61,285 nt of DNA from Chara braunii (lineage: Eukaryota > Streptophyta > Charophyceae > Charales > Characeae): assembly GCA_003427395.1 (NCBI GenBank), contig BFEA01000408.1:299033-360317 (forward strand), in the 5' to 3' direction. The translations under genes were made by a program, and so were the position numbers. Below the pieces are notes generated by a model. The model was not told where the DNA came from and searched no databases. It saw nothing but the letters and a program-made list of their open reading frames with translations. This document shows positions 10,503 to 20,044 of the stretch, piece by piece. Numbering within the stretch: position 1 is the stretch's first letter; the number at the start of each line of letters is the position of its first letter.

Positions 10503-11024
10503 GTTAAGGCCAGGGTTGTCGAGCCCCGGCCCCGAGGCCCCGACGGGGGTCCGGGGGTCCGGGGGTGGGCGCCCCTGACCCCGGCTCCGGACCCCCCCAA
10601 AAAAAAAAAAAAAAAAAAAAANNNNNNNNNNNNNNNNNNNNNNNNNNNNNNNNNNNNNNNNNNNNNNNNNNNNNNNNNNNNNNNNNNNNNNNNNNNNNNN
10701 NNNNNNNNNNNNNNNNNNNNNNNNNNNNNNNNNNNNNNNNNNNNNNNNNNNNNNNNNNNNNNNNNNNNNNNNNNNNNNNNNNNNNNNNNNNNNNNNNNNN
10801 NNNNNNNNNNNNNNNNNNNNNNNNNNNNNNNNNNNNNNNNNNNNNNNNNNNNNNNNNNNNNNNNNNNNNNNNNNNNNNNNNNNNNNNNNNNNNNNNNNNG
10901 GGGCATGTGCGGGGTTAATTTGGAGGGGTCGGGGGTCGGGGATCCCCCGCGGCGGGGTTGCGGGGTGAAACCCCCACCCCGGCTTGGGCCCCGGGGATCT
11001 CCGCGTGACAACACTGGTTAAGGC
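10503..11024. mobile_element. hAT-like non-autonomous element with 8-bp target duplication
   Basis: The element proper is 10511-11016. It begins CAGGGTTGTC and ends GACAACACTG (terminal inverted repeats, 9 of 10 matching). It is flanked by GTTAAGGC on both sides (10503-10510, 11017-11024), a perfect 8-bp duplication as made by hAT-type transposases. The interior is extremely GC-rich (GGGGTCCGGGG-type) with a poly-A run. A 278-bp N gap (10622-10899) hides the middle. Confidence 0.8.
10622..10899. other. Assembly gap (278 N)
   Basis: A run of N inside the GC-rich hAT-like insertion. Any open frame crossing it is meaningless. A transposase is not expected in the small known flanks but cannot be excluded if the true gap is larger. 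Confidence 0.95.
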
Positions 11025-11379
11025 ACAGAGCGAGGGTTACATTGAATGGGTAGAATGTGCTAAGTGTGTAGCAAGAGCCCACGGGTCGTGTATCCAGTAT
11101 AGGAATCCTCAGAAACCATGGCTTTGTCACCTGTGCCGTACTGACAAGATTCCGACGGAGGCTCGACTCCTGGATGCGACGTTGGAAGGTTTAGAAAATA
11201 CCCTACGGTTTAGACGGGCAGAGGTATGGACAAATGCCGTCCTAATAGCCACAGTTGCCGGAAATTCTCTCCGAGACTTCTCTAAGGAGGAACGGAGATG
11301 GGCCAATGAGAGGGCACGGGATTATAGGTGGAACGAGGGACGGTTAGAATAAAGGAAAACAGATGGAAGCGGAATCTGG

Positions 11380-11860
11380 ATGGTGGTACCGCACCCGTTC
11401 GTGAGGTATGACTGGGTACTGGCCGCACATGAGGGAACGGCCGCACATTTCGCTATCAGAATTACCGAGGCAGCCATCGATAAAAACGAGTGGTACTGGT
11501 CCAATATCCGAGACGACGTTAAATTTATAGTAAAAAATTGTCCCGTATGCGCCGCCGACAAAACGCCGATTCAGCCGCCTAGGTCGACAGTGCCCACTGT
11601 AGTCCAACGGCCATTCCAGAGGGTTAGCATGGATACGACGGATATCGCCGTGCCCCCTGGACTGAATAGCTGTGAGTATTCGATTCTTTTGGTATTCGTT
11701 GACCACTTTTCGAATGGATCGAGGCATACCCCTGTCGAACAAGACAGACGACGGAAATAGCGCGATATGTCAACCGTTTCCTCGGGATGCACCAAGATAC
11801 CCAGGAAATCCTTACAGGCAATGGAGCAAAATTCTGAGGCGAAGTCCTAAGGAACCACGC
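11380..11860 (+). pseudogene. pol: Integrase: HHCC domain and start of catalytic core, frameshifted
   Basis: The zinc-binding domain shows His (11428), His (11446), then Cys-x2-Cys (11539, 11548; NCPVCAADK). The core begins with RVSMDTTD, whose Asp at 11632 is the first DDE residue, followed by ILLVFVDHFS. A one-base deletion near 11712 shifts the frame: the downstream EAYPC, ARYVNRFLGMH and NGAKF blocks continue in the next frame. The second catalytic Asp of the usual D-N-G block is Gly here, and a TGA follows NGAKF. No third catalytic Glu region is recognisable, so the core is truncated near 11850. Integrase joins cDNA to the chromosome in intact relatives. Confidence 0.8.
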
Positions 11861-12291
11861 GGACACATCTCGGCAATCAGGCAAGTTCATCATCCGCGTG
11901 TCAGCCCGGACGTCCTCCGATTCGCCCAGTTCTTCAGCACGGCCAGCGTGCATGCGGCGACAGAGTTCCGATTCGTGATACCAAACAGCAAGGCATAGGT
12001 GTTTGCCGAAGCCTCGGCCTTTCTGCAACTCTCGACACCCGGAACCAGCCACGTTTCGACGATTGTCTCCTTTAGCGGAGACATCACCACGGTGGATCCG
12101 CGAGCGCATCCCAGCATCCTCGTTTCGCTGCGAGATTGGCGGGGAGAGTTGGCAAGTTCCTGGAGTCAGCTGCTTGTGCAGCAAGGGGATAGGGTGGTCA
12201 ATACTGATAGCATAAACCTGGACGGCATCCGCACTCTCCGGCAGAATCCTGCAGTGTCTCTCCATGCACTTACCGTCTTCTCCCGTCCTCA
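11861..12291 (+). other. Unassigned stretch between integrase and 3' ORF
   Basis: Where the last third of the integrase core and its C-terminal domain should be, no integrase motif is seen in any frame. Short frames on both strands are present but carry nothing recognisable. The stretch may be a deletion and rearrangement scar, or highly decayed pol. Confidence 0.45.
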
Positions 12292-13062
12292 ATGAACCGT
12301 CACAGGTTTTCCACTTTCAGCCTCCCCTCTACCTTCCCTGTTTTCTGGCAGTCAGCACTTCTCCCTTGCCTCTCTTTTCGAGTACGGCCACTAACAGTCC
12401 CTCTTATCAAGTCTGAACAGTGGCAAGGGTGGTGGCAAACTTATGAGGCGCTCTCTCTGTGCTTAGTCAAGATTAGGCTGAAGTGGACCAGAGACAACTT
12501 TCACCCCGCCGCGAATGAGGACGTGGAGTTACTCATCATTCAGGCGTGGAGAAGGGCGGTGGAAGGAGATTTATTGGGATTCGTCTTCGGATCGGTGGAG
12601 GCGGGACATCGACACCTGATCGTCAGGGAACTTTTGATCCTCTTGACGCAGCTGCTGGACGATTTGTCGATCGACATCATCTCGCACTGCGATGAGAGTC
12701 CGACGCCGCACATTCTTCCTCGCACTCTGACACCGTATCTACAGTGGTCGGCGTGCTTGGAGGGTGGTGAGGACAACTGTAGTTACCCGTCACATGGTAA
12801 CTACCTGAACCCCGCGGGGATAGTCAACCTTCTCTTCGTGGATCGAGCGTCGGAAGAAGAAGAGGAGGAAGAAGAAGAAGAAGAAGAAGAAGAGGAGGAG
12901 GGTGATGAATCGGAAGACACCCCCGAAGAAGATGAATATTACAGCGAGCACAGTGAGCATGAGTCGGGGGCAATAAGCGAAGAGGAGGAGGAGGACGAGA
13001 GCGAGGAAGAAAAGGCGGGACAGGGGGAAACACAGGAAGAGGACCCCGCTGCAACCGAGTGA
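12292..13062 (+). pseudogene. Acidic ORF after integrase (3' ORF, first part)
   Basis: A 256-codon frame with a helical N-terminal half (WWQTYEALSLCL, LIVRELLILLTQLLDD) and a C-terminal third made almost wholly of Glu, Asp and Ser, including an uninterrupted run of about 16 Glu near residue 200. It ends at 13060. The reading sense seems to continue past the stop and a frame change into the 13191-13803 part. I recognise no family. Position after integrase is where gypsy elements carry an env-like or accessory ORF, but no signal peptide or membrane span is convincing. The Glu run may be an expanded GAA/GAG microsatellite. Confidence 0.45.
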
Positions 13063-13190
13063 CGTCGGGCAGAAATCGCAGAGGGGAAACGCACGTTGGA
13101 ACAGGTGGCGGGGACTGATTTACCGATCCCGGACGATCCGACCAGAGATCTGGAGCCGCCAACAGAGGAAGATGAGCGTTGCGCCGCAGA

Positions 13191-13803
13191 AACTTCGAGC
13201 GCACCGGCACGGAGGCAACAAAGCTGATCCCCCTCCCCCTCCCCCCGTCCCTCAGTTCGAGCACGTGTCGATGCGGGGCATCAGGCTACGTCCCCGGTCA
13301 TTATCCCATTATCCCCTTGAGTACCTTATGTTCTGGCAAATAGACACCCCGCTCGTCTTTCCCCAGAATCCTTTCCCCTCCTCCCTCTTCTATCAGTTCT
13401 ACGCCACCCGCCTCGCCGCCAGGATATACCTGCACCCCACCACCCAGTGCGTCTTTTCCTCCTTTTGCCTTCACATCCTTCTTTTCAACGCCACCACGAT
13501 ATACCCGCACCCCACCACCCAGAGGTCTACCTCACTATCACAGGGACTATCCCTGTGTGCACAGACCATGAGCAATTTCGTGCGGTCGTGCTTCGCACCG
13601 TTTCCACTCTCTATCCTGATTACCTCACTTCCCTCCCATATGGAAGCCATCGCTTCCCACGCATACACCGCACTGTCCGATACCTGGAGCTTCCCGCAAC
13701 AGTAGCAGGGATGGCCAATTTCTTACCCGCACTCCCGAGAGAACATCCCCCACACCTTGCCCCTGCATTCCGACTCCCCTACCCCCCCTCCTCGGAACAC
13801 TAA
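13191..13803 (+). pseudogene. 3' ORF of gypsy element, conserved part
   Basis: Two overlapping frames (13172-13705 and 13447-13803) encode the same blocks as the inverted copy at 6591-7135: PVPQFEHVSMRGI, LRPRSLS, WQIDTPLVFPQNPFPSSLF and QFYATRLA, then TITGTIPVCTDHEQF, YPDYLTSLPY and FPRIHRTVRYLEL. A duplication of TTQ-type sequence near 13440-13520 coincides with the frame change. Conservation of protein blocks between two diverged copies suggests it was once a real gene product. Function unknown. Confidence 0.55.
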
Positions 13804-13879
13804 AATGGGTGCAAAGATCAAGACATGTCAACAGGATGACTTCCACACTCTTATCCTAGGGTTATGACACATGCACCCT

Positions 13880-13939
13880 GGAAGGATATGAGTGCAAGGG
13901 GGAGCTTGCACAAGATTGGAACCCCCTGGGCGTCACATA
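13880..13939 (+). promoter_or_regulatory. Candidate polypurine tract before the 3' LTR
   Basis: GCAAGGGGGAGC (about 13895-13906) is a purine run of the kind that primes plus-strand DNA in LTR elements. It lies some 35 bp before the LTR start, a little further than usual, so the assignment is tentative. Confidence 0.4.
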
Positions 13940-14719
13940 TGTGACGGACTATCTTCTATAACCGCGCAACTTCTTGCGCGGGGCTGTTGTGGGGAGATGG
14001 GAGGGTTTTGATGGGTGACGGGGCGCAAGCGGGATCGGTGGGGCAAGTTGCCTGGATGCCCTCGCTTCTTTTTCGTTTTCGTTGGAGTTGTTGGGCCGGT
14101 GCCGGGAAAGTCCCGCGTCGACGATTAAGTGACGGCGCCCTGGCAAGCGAGGCTGCGCGAGAAATAACGGTCGCCATAACTTTTTTCTTGTTCTGCTATG
14201 CGCCCTAGGAATTTTGACGCGATCAGCGCGCGAGAATCTTTTGTTTTTGAATTTCAAACCAATGTCAAGCCCCCATAGGCTCTCGGAATTGTTTTTCTTT
14301 CCTTTCCTTCTTTTTCCCTTCGGGATTTTCCCTTGCAATTAGGCTTTAGACTAGGAATTTAGGCACTTTGCGATTTGGCGGCACGGCACTTCTTGCTCGC
14401 ACGCACCATGACCCGACAGGGTCTGGCCTCTGAATCCATCCACGCCTTAATCCCGTGTGTAACTGTAGTTTTTGGCGGGCGCAATCGTAACCTTCTTGTT
14501 CTTAATGGTTTTTTATATTTCCTTCCTTCCCGCCTCATCTTCGCATGCACCCTCTTCCTCTGTTTCTGAGTGGTTCACACGGTTGCATACCCGGATCGAT
14601 GCGCGGAAAGTGGCTTCGTCCCCCACGCCGTGGCCTGGGCATGCAGACGTAGGCACTCCCTCCCTTCTCTTTCTCATCACTTAGGACTAATCCTGTATCC
14701 CTCGCGCAAGCATACATGC

Positions 14720-14726
14720 TATAAAT
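14720..14726 (+). promoter_or_regulatory. LTR TATA box, right copy
   Basis: TATAAAT followed by CCGCAAGCTCGATTAG. It is conserved with 5006-5012 (minus) and 24646-24652 (plus). Transcription would start about 30 bp downstream, which places the LTR-encoded domain in the transcript leader. Confidence 0.65.
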
Positions 14727-14970
14727 TCCGCAAGCTCGATTAGTTGTCTCTCTAACCTACTTGGGAGTTAGGGCGGTCGAGAGGATCGGCTAAAGAGCAA
14801 AAAAACGGTGAGTAGAGAGTCGGGCGATCTGACGAGCTGCCGCTGCGTGTGCAGGGTTGACGCATGGTCGTGACGGACTGTGGCATGCGGGCGAACCTGG
14901 CTTGCATACTCAGGCCAAGCGGGGTGACAACTCAGGTGGATGTTGGAGGTGCGGGGCGACGAACTGCCCA

Positions 14971-14976
<6 letters not shown>

Positions 14977-15002
<26 letters not shown>
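14977..15002. repeat. GA microsatellite in LTR
   Basis: Perfect GA dinucleotide run. The left LTR has a CT run at the equivalent place (4705-4735 on the plus strand), so it is an old LTR feature. Confidence 0.8.
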
Positions 15003-15005
<3 letters not shown>

Positions 15006-15504
15006 TGGAATAGTGTCTATTCTCCCTACTGTCTGTATAAATTTTGATTTCAACATTGGTCAATTTTTATTGCGGCATTTCTGAAATTTCTTGAGTAAAT
15101 CATCTCGGACTTTTGCTGTAAGTATGTATGCATAAATGACGAAGAATGAGCTCGTATCCTTTCTTTTGAGTTGTCTTTTTTATCAGTGATTGCGGAAACT
15201 GCTGGGAATGTATGCTTGTGAATGATCAATAGTCCTTTTCACCTACGGGAACGAGATTGATTGCCTAAGGGAACTAGCTGCATGGTTGAACCGGTATGCT
15301 GACGGGTCGCTCCTTGTTTATTCATGCACTTTAGGATCTGATCAACTGGCTGGTGCGCACGCACGTGTAAGACAGCAGTCGTCCGCAGACTTGCCATCTA
15401 CACGTGCGTCTGCAAAAGTCAGCTACGATCTCGCCCCGTAGAAAGATGCGTGTGCACGAACTCGGTTGAACGAGACATGGCGATAGAACCCCCTTCTGGA
15501 TCAC

Positions 15505-15900
15505 CGATCGCGAAAGTCTGAGGGACCCAGAATACAGAACGTATTGGGAGAGGGAACAAATTTGTCGGCAGCGGATCTGACGACATCGCCACTTACAGAA
15601 CCCTGGGCACCTGGAGTACCCCTGCCGGACTGAAAACGAGCGACTGTGCAGGGGCGACTTCCAGCTGGAAATCAACCGAGACCCGCGGATTCCCGATTAT
15701 CCTGACAGCCGAAACCAGCAATATCTTCTAACCCCAGGCTTAGTTGCCATCACCACTGACTTCCCTCCCTACTATACCGTCCTTCCCTACCACCGGTTAC
15801 TCGTGGTCCCCTGGGATTCCATAGCCCGGCTCTGGCCCCGTCCGTCGTGCTCAGAGTGCCGATAGCCCGGCGAGTATCGGCAGACGAGGATCACACAACG
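15505..15900 (+). pseudogene. LTR-encoded conserved domain, right LTR copy
   Basis: It encodes SLRDPEYRTYWERE, EYPCRTENERLC, GDF, IPDYPD, LLTPGLVAITTDFPPYY, VLPYHRLLVVPWDSIAR and CSEC, with an in-frame stop after the first block and another after CSECR. The blocks match 3688-4059 and 2817-3359 on the minus strand. The domain seems to be missing from the solo LTR at 22635-25716, whose 3' half is about 500 bp shorter. Confidence 0.5.
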
Positions 15901-16204
15901 AACCCAGCCCAGGACAGAGCGACGAGAACCCAGCTCGTCTTTGTCGGACCCCGAAACTTGCGACGGTCGGTAGCGGTGCGAGCACTCCCGCAAAGACACC
16001 CGTAGCACCCCACCCCGGCCCAAACCGCACGATCAACAATCGTCCCAACTCTGAGCCAGAAGACACTTGCACTTCTACCCCTGGAACTCAACACAGGAGA
16101 TTCTAGTTCCGACGTCGAACTCCGCCCCCTTTTTCGCACTTCCGGGCCCCCATCCCACTCCGATCAGGAAGTCGCGCTGGGCGTGAGGTTGGGCGTCACA
16201 GCCC

Positions 16205-18190
16205 GACATCAAATCCGGGGAAGTCTAGCCATCATAGACCCGGAGGATTAAATTAAAGCCCTTTGTTTAAGACAATAGTCATACTGATGATGGTCGACGA
16301 CCTCCCATGGGGCCCGCTAGCCCACATCCAGCTATCAAGTATGGTTCCCATAACACTGGCTGACAAACAAGTGCACCCACTGACATGGCTCACAAACGCT
16401 GCCTGGTCCATCCCAGATGTCCCAAGGGCGGGAGACCCCCACAATCCTTCAAAAGCAGTAAAGATCGACATAGCAAATGACCCCCTGTGGACATCCATGG
16501 TGGCTTTATGGACGGAGGTAGGCCCCTCGAGAACTAGGCCTCCCGCGAGGTGGCATGAGATCTCGCGACAACCATGCTTCAGAAACCCATTTATCCTCGA
16601 CCCTCAGAAGCATCCACTATCCATTAAGCAAACCTCACATTGGCTGTCATAGGTCAAAAACGGGATATTCTTTGTGGGGGATCTGTGGGATACCCAGGCA
16701 GGAAGGTGGAAAACAGCAGAGGAACTTCACCATCAACTGAATCACATTCGAAACATCCCAGAGAAACTGCAACAAATCCAAGAAGCCATCCCTATGGCGT
16801 GGCTACAAGCCATGCGTCGAGGCCCATAAATCTGCAAAGGAGACTGGGTGGTGCTTGAGGCCTCGCTCCCCCTCCCTATGGTAGTCTACACGGTTTCCCA
16901 TTGTACAACCTTGCAGGTGGAGCTAGTTGCATATGAACCAACACTACCCGGAGCAAGACTATCGCGACTCACTCGGAAGCTCGACTGGGACGAAACCCAC
17001 CTGGCGATTAAGAATCCGGGCTCTGGACGAAGAGTTGGATGGGTGGTGGGCCTACGAAATGACGACGCCACTGTGCCTCCTACCATTCGACCCGGCCGAA
17101 TGGCAATGGGAGGGACCACACCCACTTCTGTTTTGGAAGTATACAGTCAAAGACTGTTATAGGCAAATACACAAAACCACTGACACCGACATTGTTAAAA
17201 GAAGATGGGCGAGAGACTCCAATCTAGATGAAGCAAGCCCACAAAGCTTCAAATGGTCAACATACGCCTACCTATCTCCAACCTCTCACTGAGCGCTTCA
17301 ATGGCAAATAATTTATCGATGCCTACCGACGCCGACCTGGATAGTCTCCAGATCCCAGCTGGAACAACAAGGTAAGCTGTCACCAATCTGCTCATTCTGT
17401 TGGTCTGCAATGCAACCTCAGATAGCATTTTTGGAGCATTGCCTTTTGTACTGCCCGCTGGCCAGACAGATCTGGCGATGGTGGAGTGTTGCCTAGTCGT
17501 TCCTCACAAACATTGACCTTCCATGGGATCCAGGGGCACTACTTTTTGACCAAACACCCAATGGCCAGAGATTGTGGTCTGACTTCCAGATTAACCTCTT
17601 TAAAGATACGAGGCTGAAAGTCCTGATGACAGCGTGGCGAGCCCGCTGCTCGCATGAGCACAAAGAGCACAACTTTGGCTTCCTTCAAGCACATCATTGA
17701 CACGATACGCTGTAATATCCTCAATGCATGGGCTCAGCTTAAACAAAATTTCAGCACAACAAACAACCAGGTGCGACACCAAGCGATCAAAACAGCATTC
17801 AAATCCATATGGCTAGACCCAGCCCGTAAACTGGAAGACCTGGACGACTCTCTCCAGATAGGTGGGAACCATGGTGGCACACAGAACGACTGTGGCCAAG
17901 AAGACCACTGCCGACCATCCACCGTCCGGTGTCTGGCCTCCCCATCACTACAGAAGTCCTGGACAGCCACCCGTTTCCCCACTGCCCTCACCCCTACCAA
18001 TACCTCTGACACCCCCCACCACCGGCATCGCCAACAACAGATACACACAAGATATAATAGTCAGCATCTTCATACACAGAATCGACTATCAGTGCCCATG
18101 ACACTGGATATACAATGGGGGGTTGCAGACACCTGGGAATGGAGTTCGGCCACTAGAAGCAGGAGGACAGTAGGAGGTCAGTAGAAATAA
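16205..18190 (+). pseudogene. LINE fragment 1: C-terminal part of ORF2
   Basis: A 5'-truncated LINE. Visible in order are a NDPLW..PPARW block (about 16475-16600), a WDTQAGRW segment, AIPMAWLQ....GDWV (about 16780-16850), LPFDPAEWQW (about 17080) and a zinc-binding RT-associated motif: Cys 17389, Cys 17398, His 17437, Cys 17452, followed by IWRWW. The same blocks recur in the copies at 28060-36545, 39960-40925 and 48948-51180. There are stops and at least two frameshifts. The RT palm and endonuclease are absent, as expected for incomplete reverse transcription. Confidence 0.75.
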
Positions 18191-18349
18191 AGACTAGGAG
18201 GACACCACCCAGGGTGGGGCTTGGCCACCAGTAAGTAGGAGCTCTATAAATTAAAAGGGTAATACATGCAGCCCCGAGGAAAAGAAAGGCGCTCTGCAGT
18301 AAGAATTCCAATGGCCATATGTCCAACAATCATTATATTACAAGTTGTT

Positions 18350-18484
18350 TCCAAGGGACGCTGGACCCGTTTTCCAGCAGGGGGTTGCTCCCCACCAATA
18401 GATGGAGCCTCCTTGGTGGTGCTAGAAGTGTCTGCTGGTATCAGCACTCGTAGCATCTGCTCGGGTTGTTAAAAAAAAAAAAAA
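18350..18484 (+). repeat. A-tailed SINE-like family S, full-looking copy
   Basis: It starts GGGACGCTGGACCCG, runs through TTTCCAGCAGG, GCTCCCCACCAATAGATGG and TGTCTGCTGGTATCAGCAC, and ends in a poly-A run (18471-18485). Ending in poly-A suggests retroposition. No tRNA-like head is visible. Confidence 0.7.
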
Positions 18485-18499
18485 AGAATGAATGTATCT

Positions 18500-18745
18500 G
18501 CCACAGAAAATGGTAGATTGCTACTCGTAGTAAGGGATGCATTTTGCCCTTCTCCACGGGAAGATGCATTCTTTCGTTTTTCGTTTCCACAGTGGTCTGG
18601 CGAGGCCGTAAGCCTGTGCATCCAGATGTGTTTTGAACACACATGCAGAAAGGCAGATAGATCGCAATTGTCTGCACCTCTTCACAACCGGATCCAGATT
18701 CAGGCGTTACATCCAATCCTCTTTGCTAGTGGGGGCCTCAGCCCG
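18500..18745. mobile_element. Decayed MITE fragments
   Basis: 18525-18610 (GGGATGCAT.., GAAGATGCATTC, CCACAGTGGTCTGGCGAGGCC) resembles the element at 53448-53584. 18680-18740 (GGCGTTACATCCAATCCTCT, GGGGGCCTCAGCCC) resembles the right end of the element at 53688-53838. Only parts remain. Confidence 0.45.
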
Positions 18746-19588
18746 GGGTATTGTAGGTCCCCATTTGTGGCTGTGGGTAACATTGTTACCAAGAATGAGA
18801 ATGAACACCAGTAGGGAGAGAGAGGGGGTAAGAGGAGTATCACAAAAACCTAGACCAGGCCTACATAACTGCAGGTGGTGGTCTCCAACTCTTGTATGTT
18901 CCAATATTGGTTAGATTGCGCTCATTAAATGATGTCACGCGTTGCTGGCCCCCTCTGACCCCTCCATTCAATGATTTCAGAGGTTGCTGTCCCCTTCTTG
19001 AGCCCCTCCCCTCCACCCCTCCCTTTTTCTGGAAAAGTGAAGTTGCAGAGGTGGCACATGTGATGGGAGATCATTGTGCCAAGTGAGAGACTTCTCACCT
19101 ATAACTGACACTAGAGCATGCCATCAAGAATATGAATCTGCAGATTGCATTATGATATCATGCGAGCAAAAGTCCACAAAGGTACATATTGTCTGCTGAA
19201 TCTGGCATGACCTGCCCTTTGCAGGCTTGTGGCATTCGCAGGCTTCCGGCAACCCCAAAAAACGCATGGGGATTGGTGGGGATGCGCTGGTGGGGGGTCT
19301 GCTGGTGGCACTGTTGCCTACGGTAAAACATAATTTGCCAGCTGTCATGCCTTCCTTCTCTCTACTATGTCTTAAAGTTTGTCCTTTGCGTAACAACAAT
19401 CTCCAAAGTTCAAACCTATCTCCCCACTCTAGGAGTCTAGGGTACATGAAAACAGCTTGGAAAACTTGGAAGTTGAAAACAGTTCAAAGGATCGAAAATA
19501 CTGTTCACACTGGCCTCAATCCAGATTGGCAATCATTCCCTCTTAACCTAACCCCACTCCCCGTCTTAGTCAAATCATTTGCCGATAG
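18746..19588. other. Unassigned stretch
   Basis: No gene is recognised. Two weak direct copies of a GATG(T/A)..GTTGCTG.CCCC motif lie at 18925-19005. The 151-codon frame starting at 19227 runs into a poly-T tract and has no recognisable domain. Confidence 0.4.
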
Positions 19589-19592
19589 CTTT

Positions 19593-19632
<40 letters not shown>
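19589..19632. repeat. Poly-T tract
   Basis: A run of about 43 T. It may be the A tail of a minus-strand retroposon, but the adjoining sequence was not recognised. Confidence 0.85.
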
Positions 19633-19739
19633 AAAGCCCAGGTTGTTGTAGAAGCCGGACTCCAGACACAGGGGGTTACTGACACAGCTATTGGTAGTCC
19701 TGACAGTCCCATATGCTCCATAAGATCACTTTCGCTACC

Positions 19740-19970
19740 CATCCTCTCGGCAATTCTCCTAGTGCACCCCTATCCTACTATCCTACCTCAGTATTGAGTA
19801 CTCAGGACTATCACCATGCTATTTCAGAGGCGACTTGAACCAGACAGTAGTTCTAGGCACCGGGGCTAGGTAGGGCCAAGAGCGAAGCCTTGAAAGCCCC
19901 ACCCAGCCCTAGTTGAGGCAAACTCAGGTAAGCTACGTTATTTGGGTACATCGGGCGCCAGGCTCAAGCA
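19740..19970. repeat. Dispersed repeat family A, copy 2
   Basis: It shares CCTACTATCCTACCTCAGT, ACTCAGGACTATCACC, GGCACCGGGGCTAGG, CCCAGCCCTAGTTGA and GCGCCAGGCTCAAGCA with 1-240 and 47540-47770. This copy has an extra GGGCCAAGAGCGAAGCCTTG segment that is expanded just downstream. Confidence 0.65.
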
Positions 19971-20044
19971 TTATGTCTACTTCACCTACCAACCCCCATT
20001 CTGGCACATCATGTTATCTATGCATCCTTACTCTGGCATTTCAT

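Larger units (their letters stand above)
10365..11352 (+). pseudogene. PHD finger between RNase H and integrase, split by an insertion
   Basis: Left of the insertion is a Cys-x2-Cys pair (10461, 10470). Right of it come Cys-x2-Cys (11056, 11065), His-x2-Cys (11080, 11089) and Cys-x2-Cys (11125, 11134), with Trp two residues before the seventh ligand. This is the C4HC3 signature of PHD fingers, which commonly read histone tails. The inserted length plus one target duplication is 514 bp, and the two halves fall in one frame once that is discounted. The finger is followed by an alpha-helical-looking linker and then integrase. A role in targeting integration to chromatin is plausible but is inference. 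I know of PHD domains in some CR1-like LINEs; in a gypsy pol at this position it is unusual. Confidence 0.65.
13940..16200 (+). mobile_element. Gypsy 3' LTR, plus orientation, 2261 bp
   Basis: It begins TGTGACGGACTATC and ends GGGCGTCACA at 16200. Both ends are shared with the LTRs at 3342-5753 (minus) and 22635-25716 (plus), which fixes the boundaries. Inside are GGCAAGTTGC..GGATGCCCTCG, GGGAAAGTCCCGCG, a TATA box at 14720, a GA tract at 14977-15002 and a copy of the LTR-encoded domain near 15505-15900. LINE sequence follows at 16205. Confidence 0.8.

Noticed and set aside
12841-12900. Poly-Glu stretch as evidence for a nuclear host protein
   Set aside because: It lies in the 3' ORF of a decayed gypsy element and is an expanded GAA/GAG repeat.
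3342-16200. A giant DNA transposon with kilobase terminal inverted repeats and TGTGACGCCC ends
   Set aside because: The inverted arms are 3' ORF plus LTR of gypsy elements. A solo copy with the same TG..CA ends and a 4-bp duplication shows that the unit is an LTR, and gag-pol lies in the normal order for the plus element.
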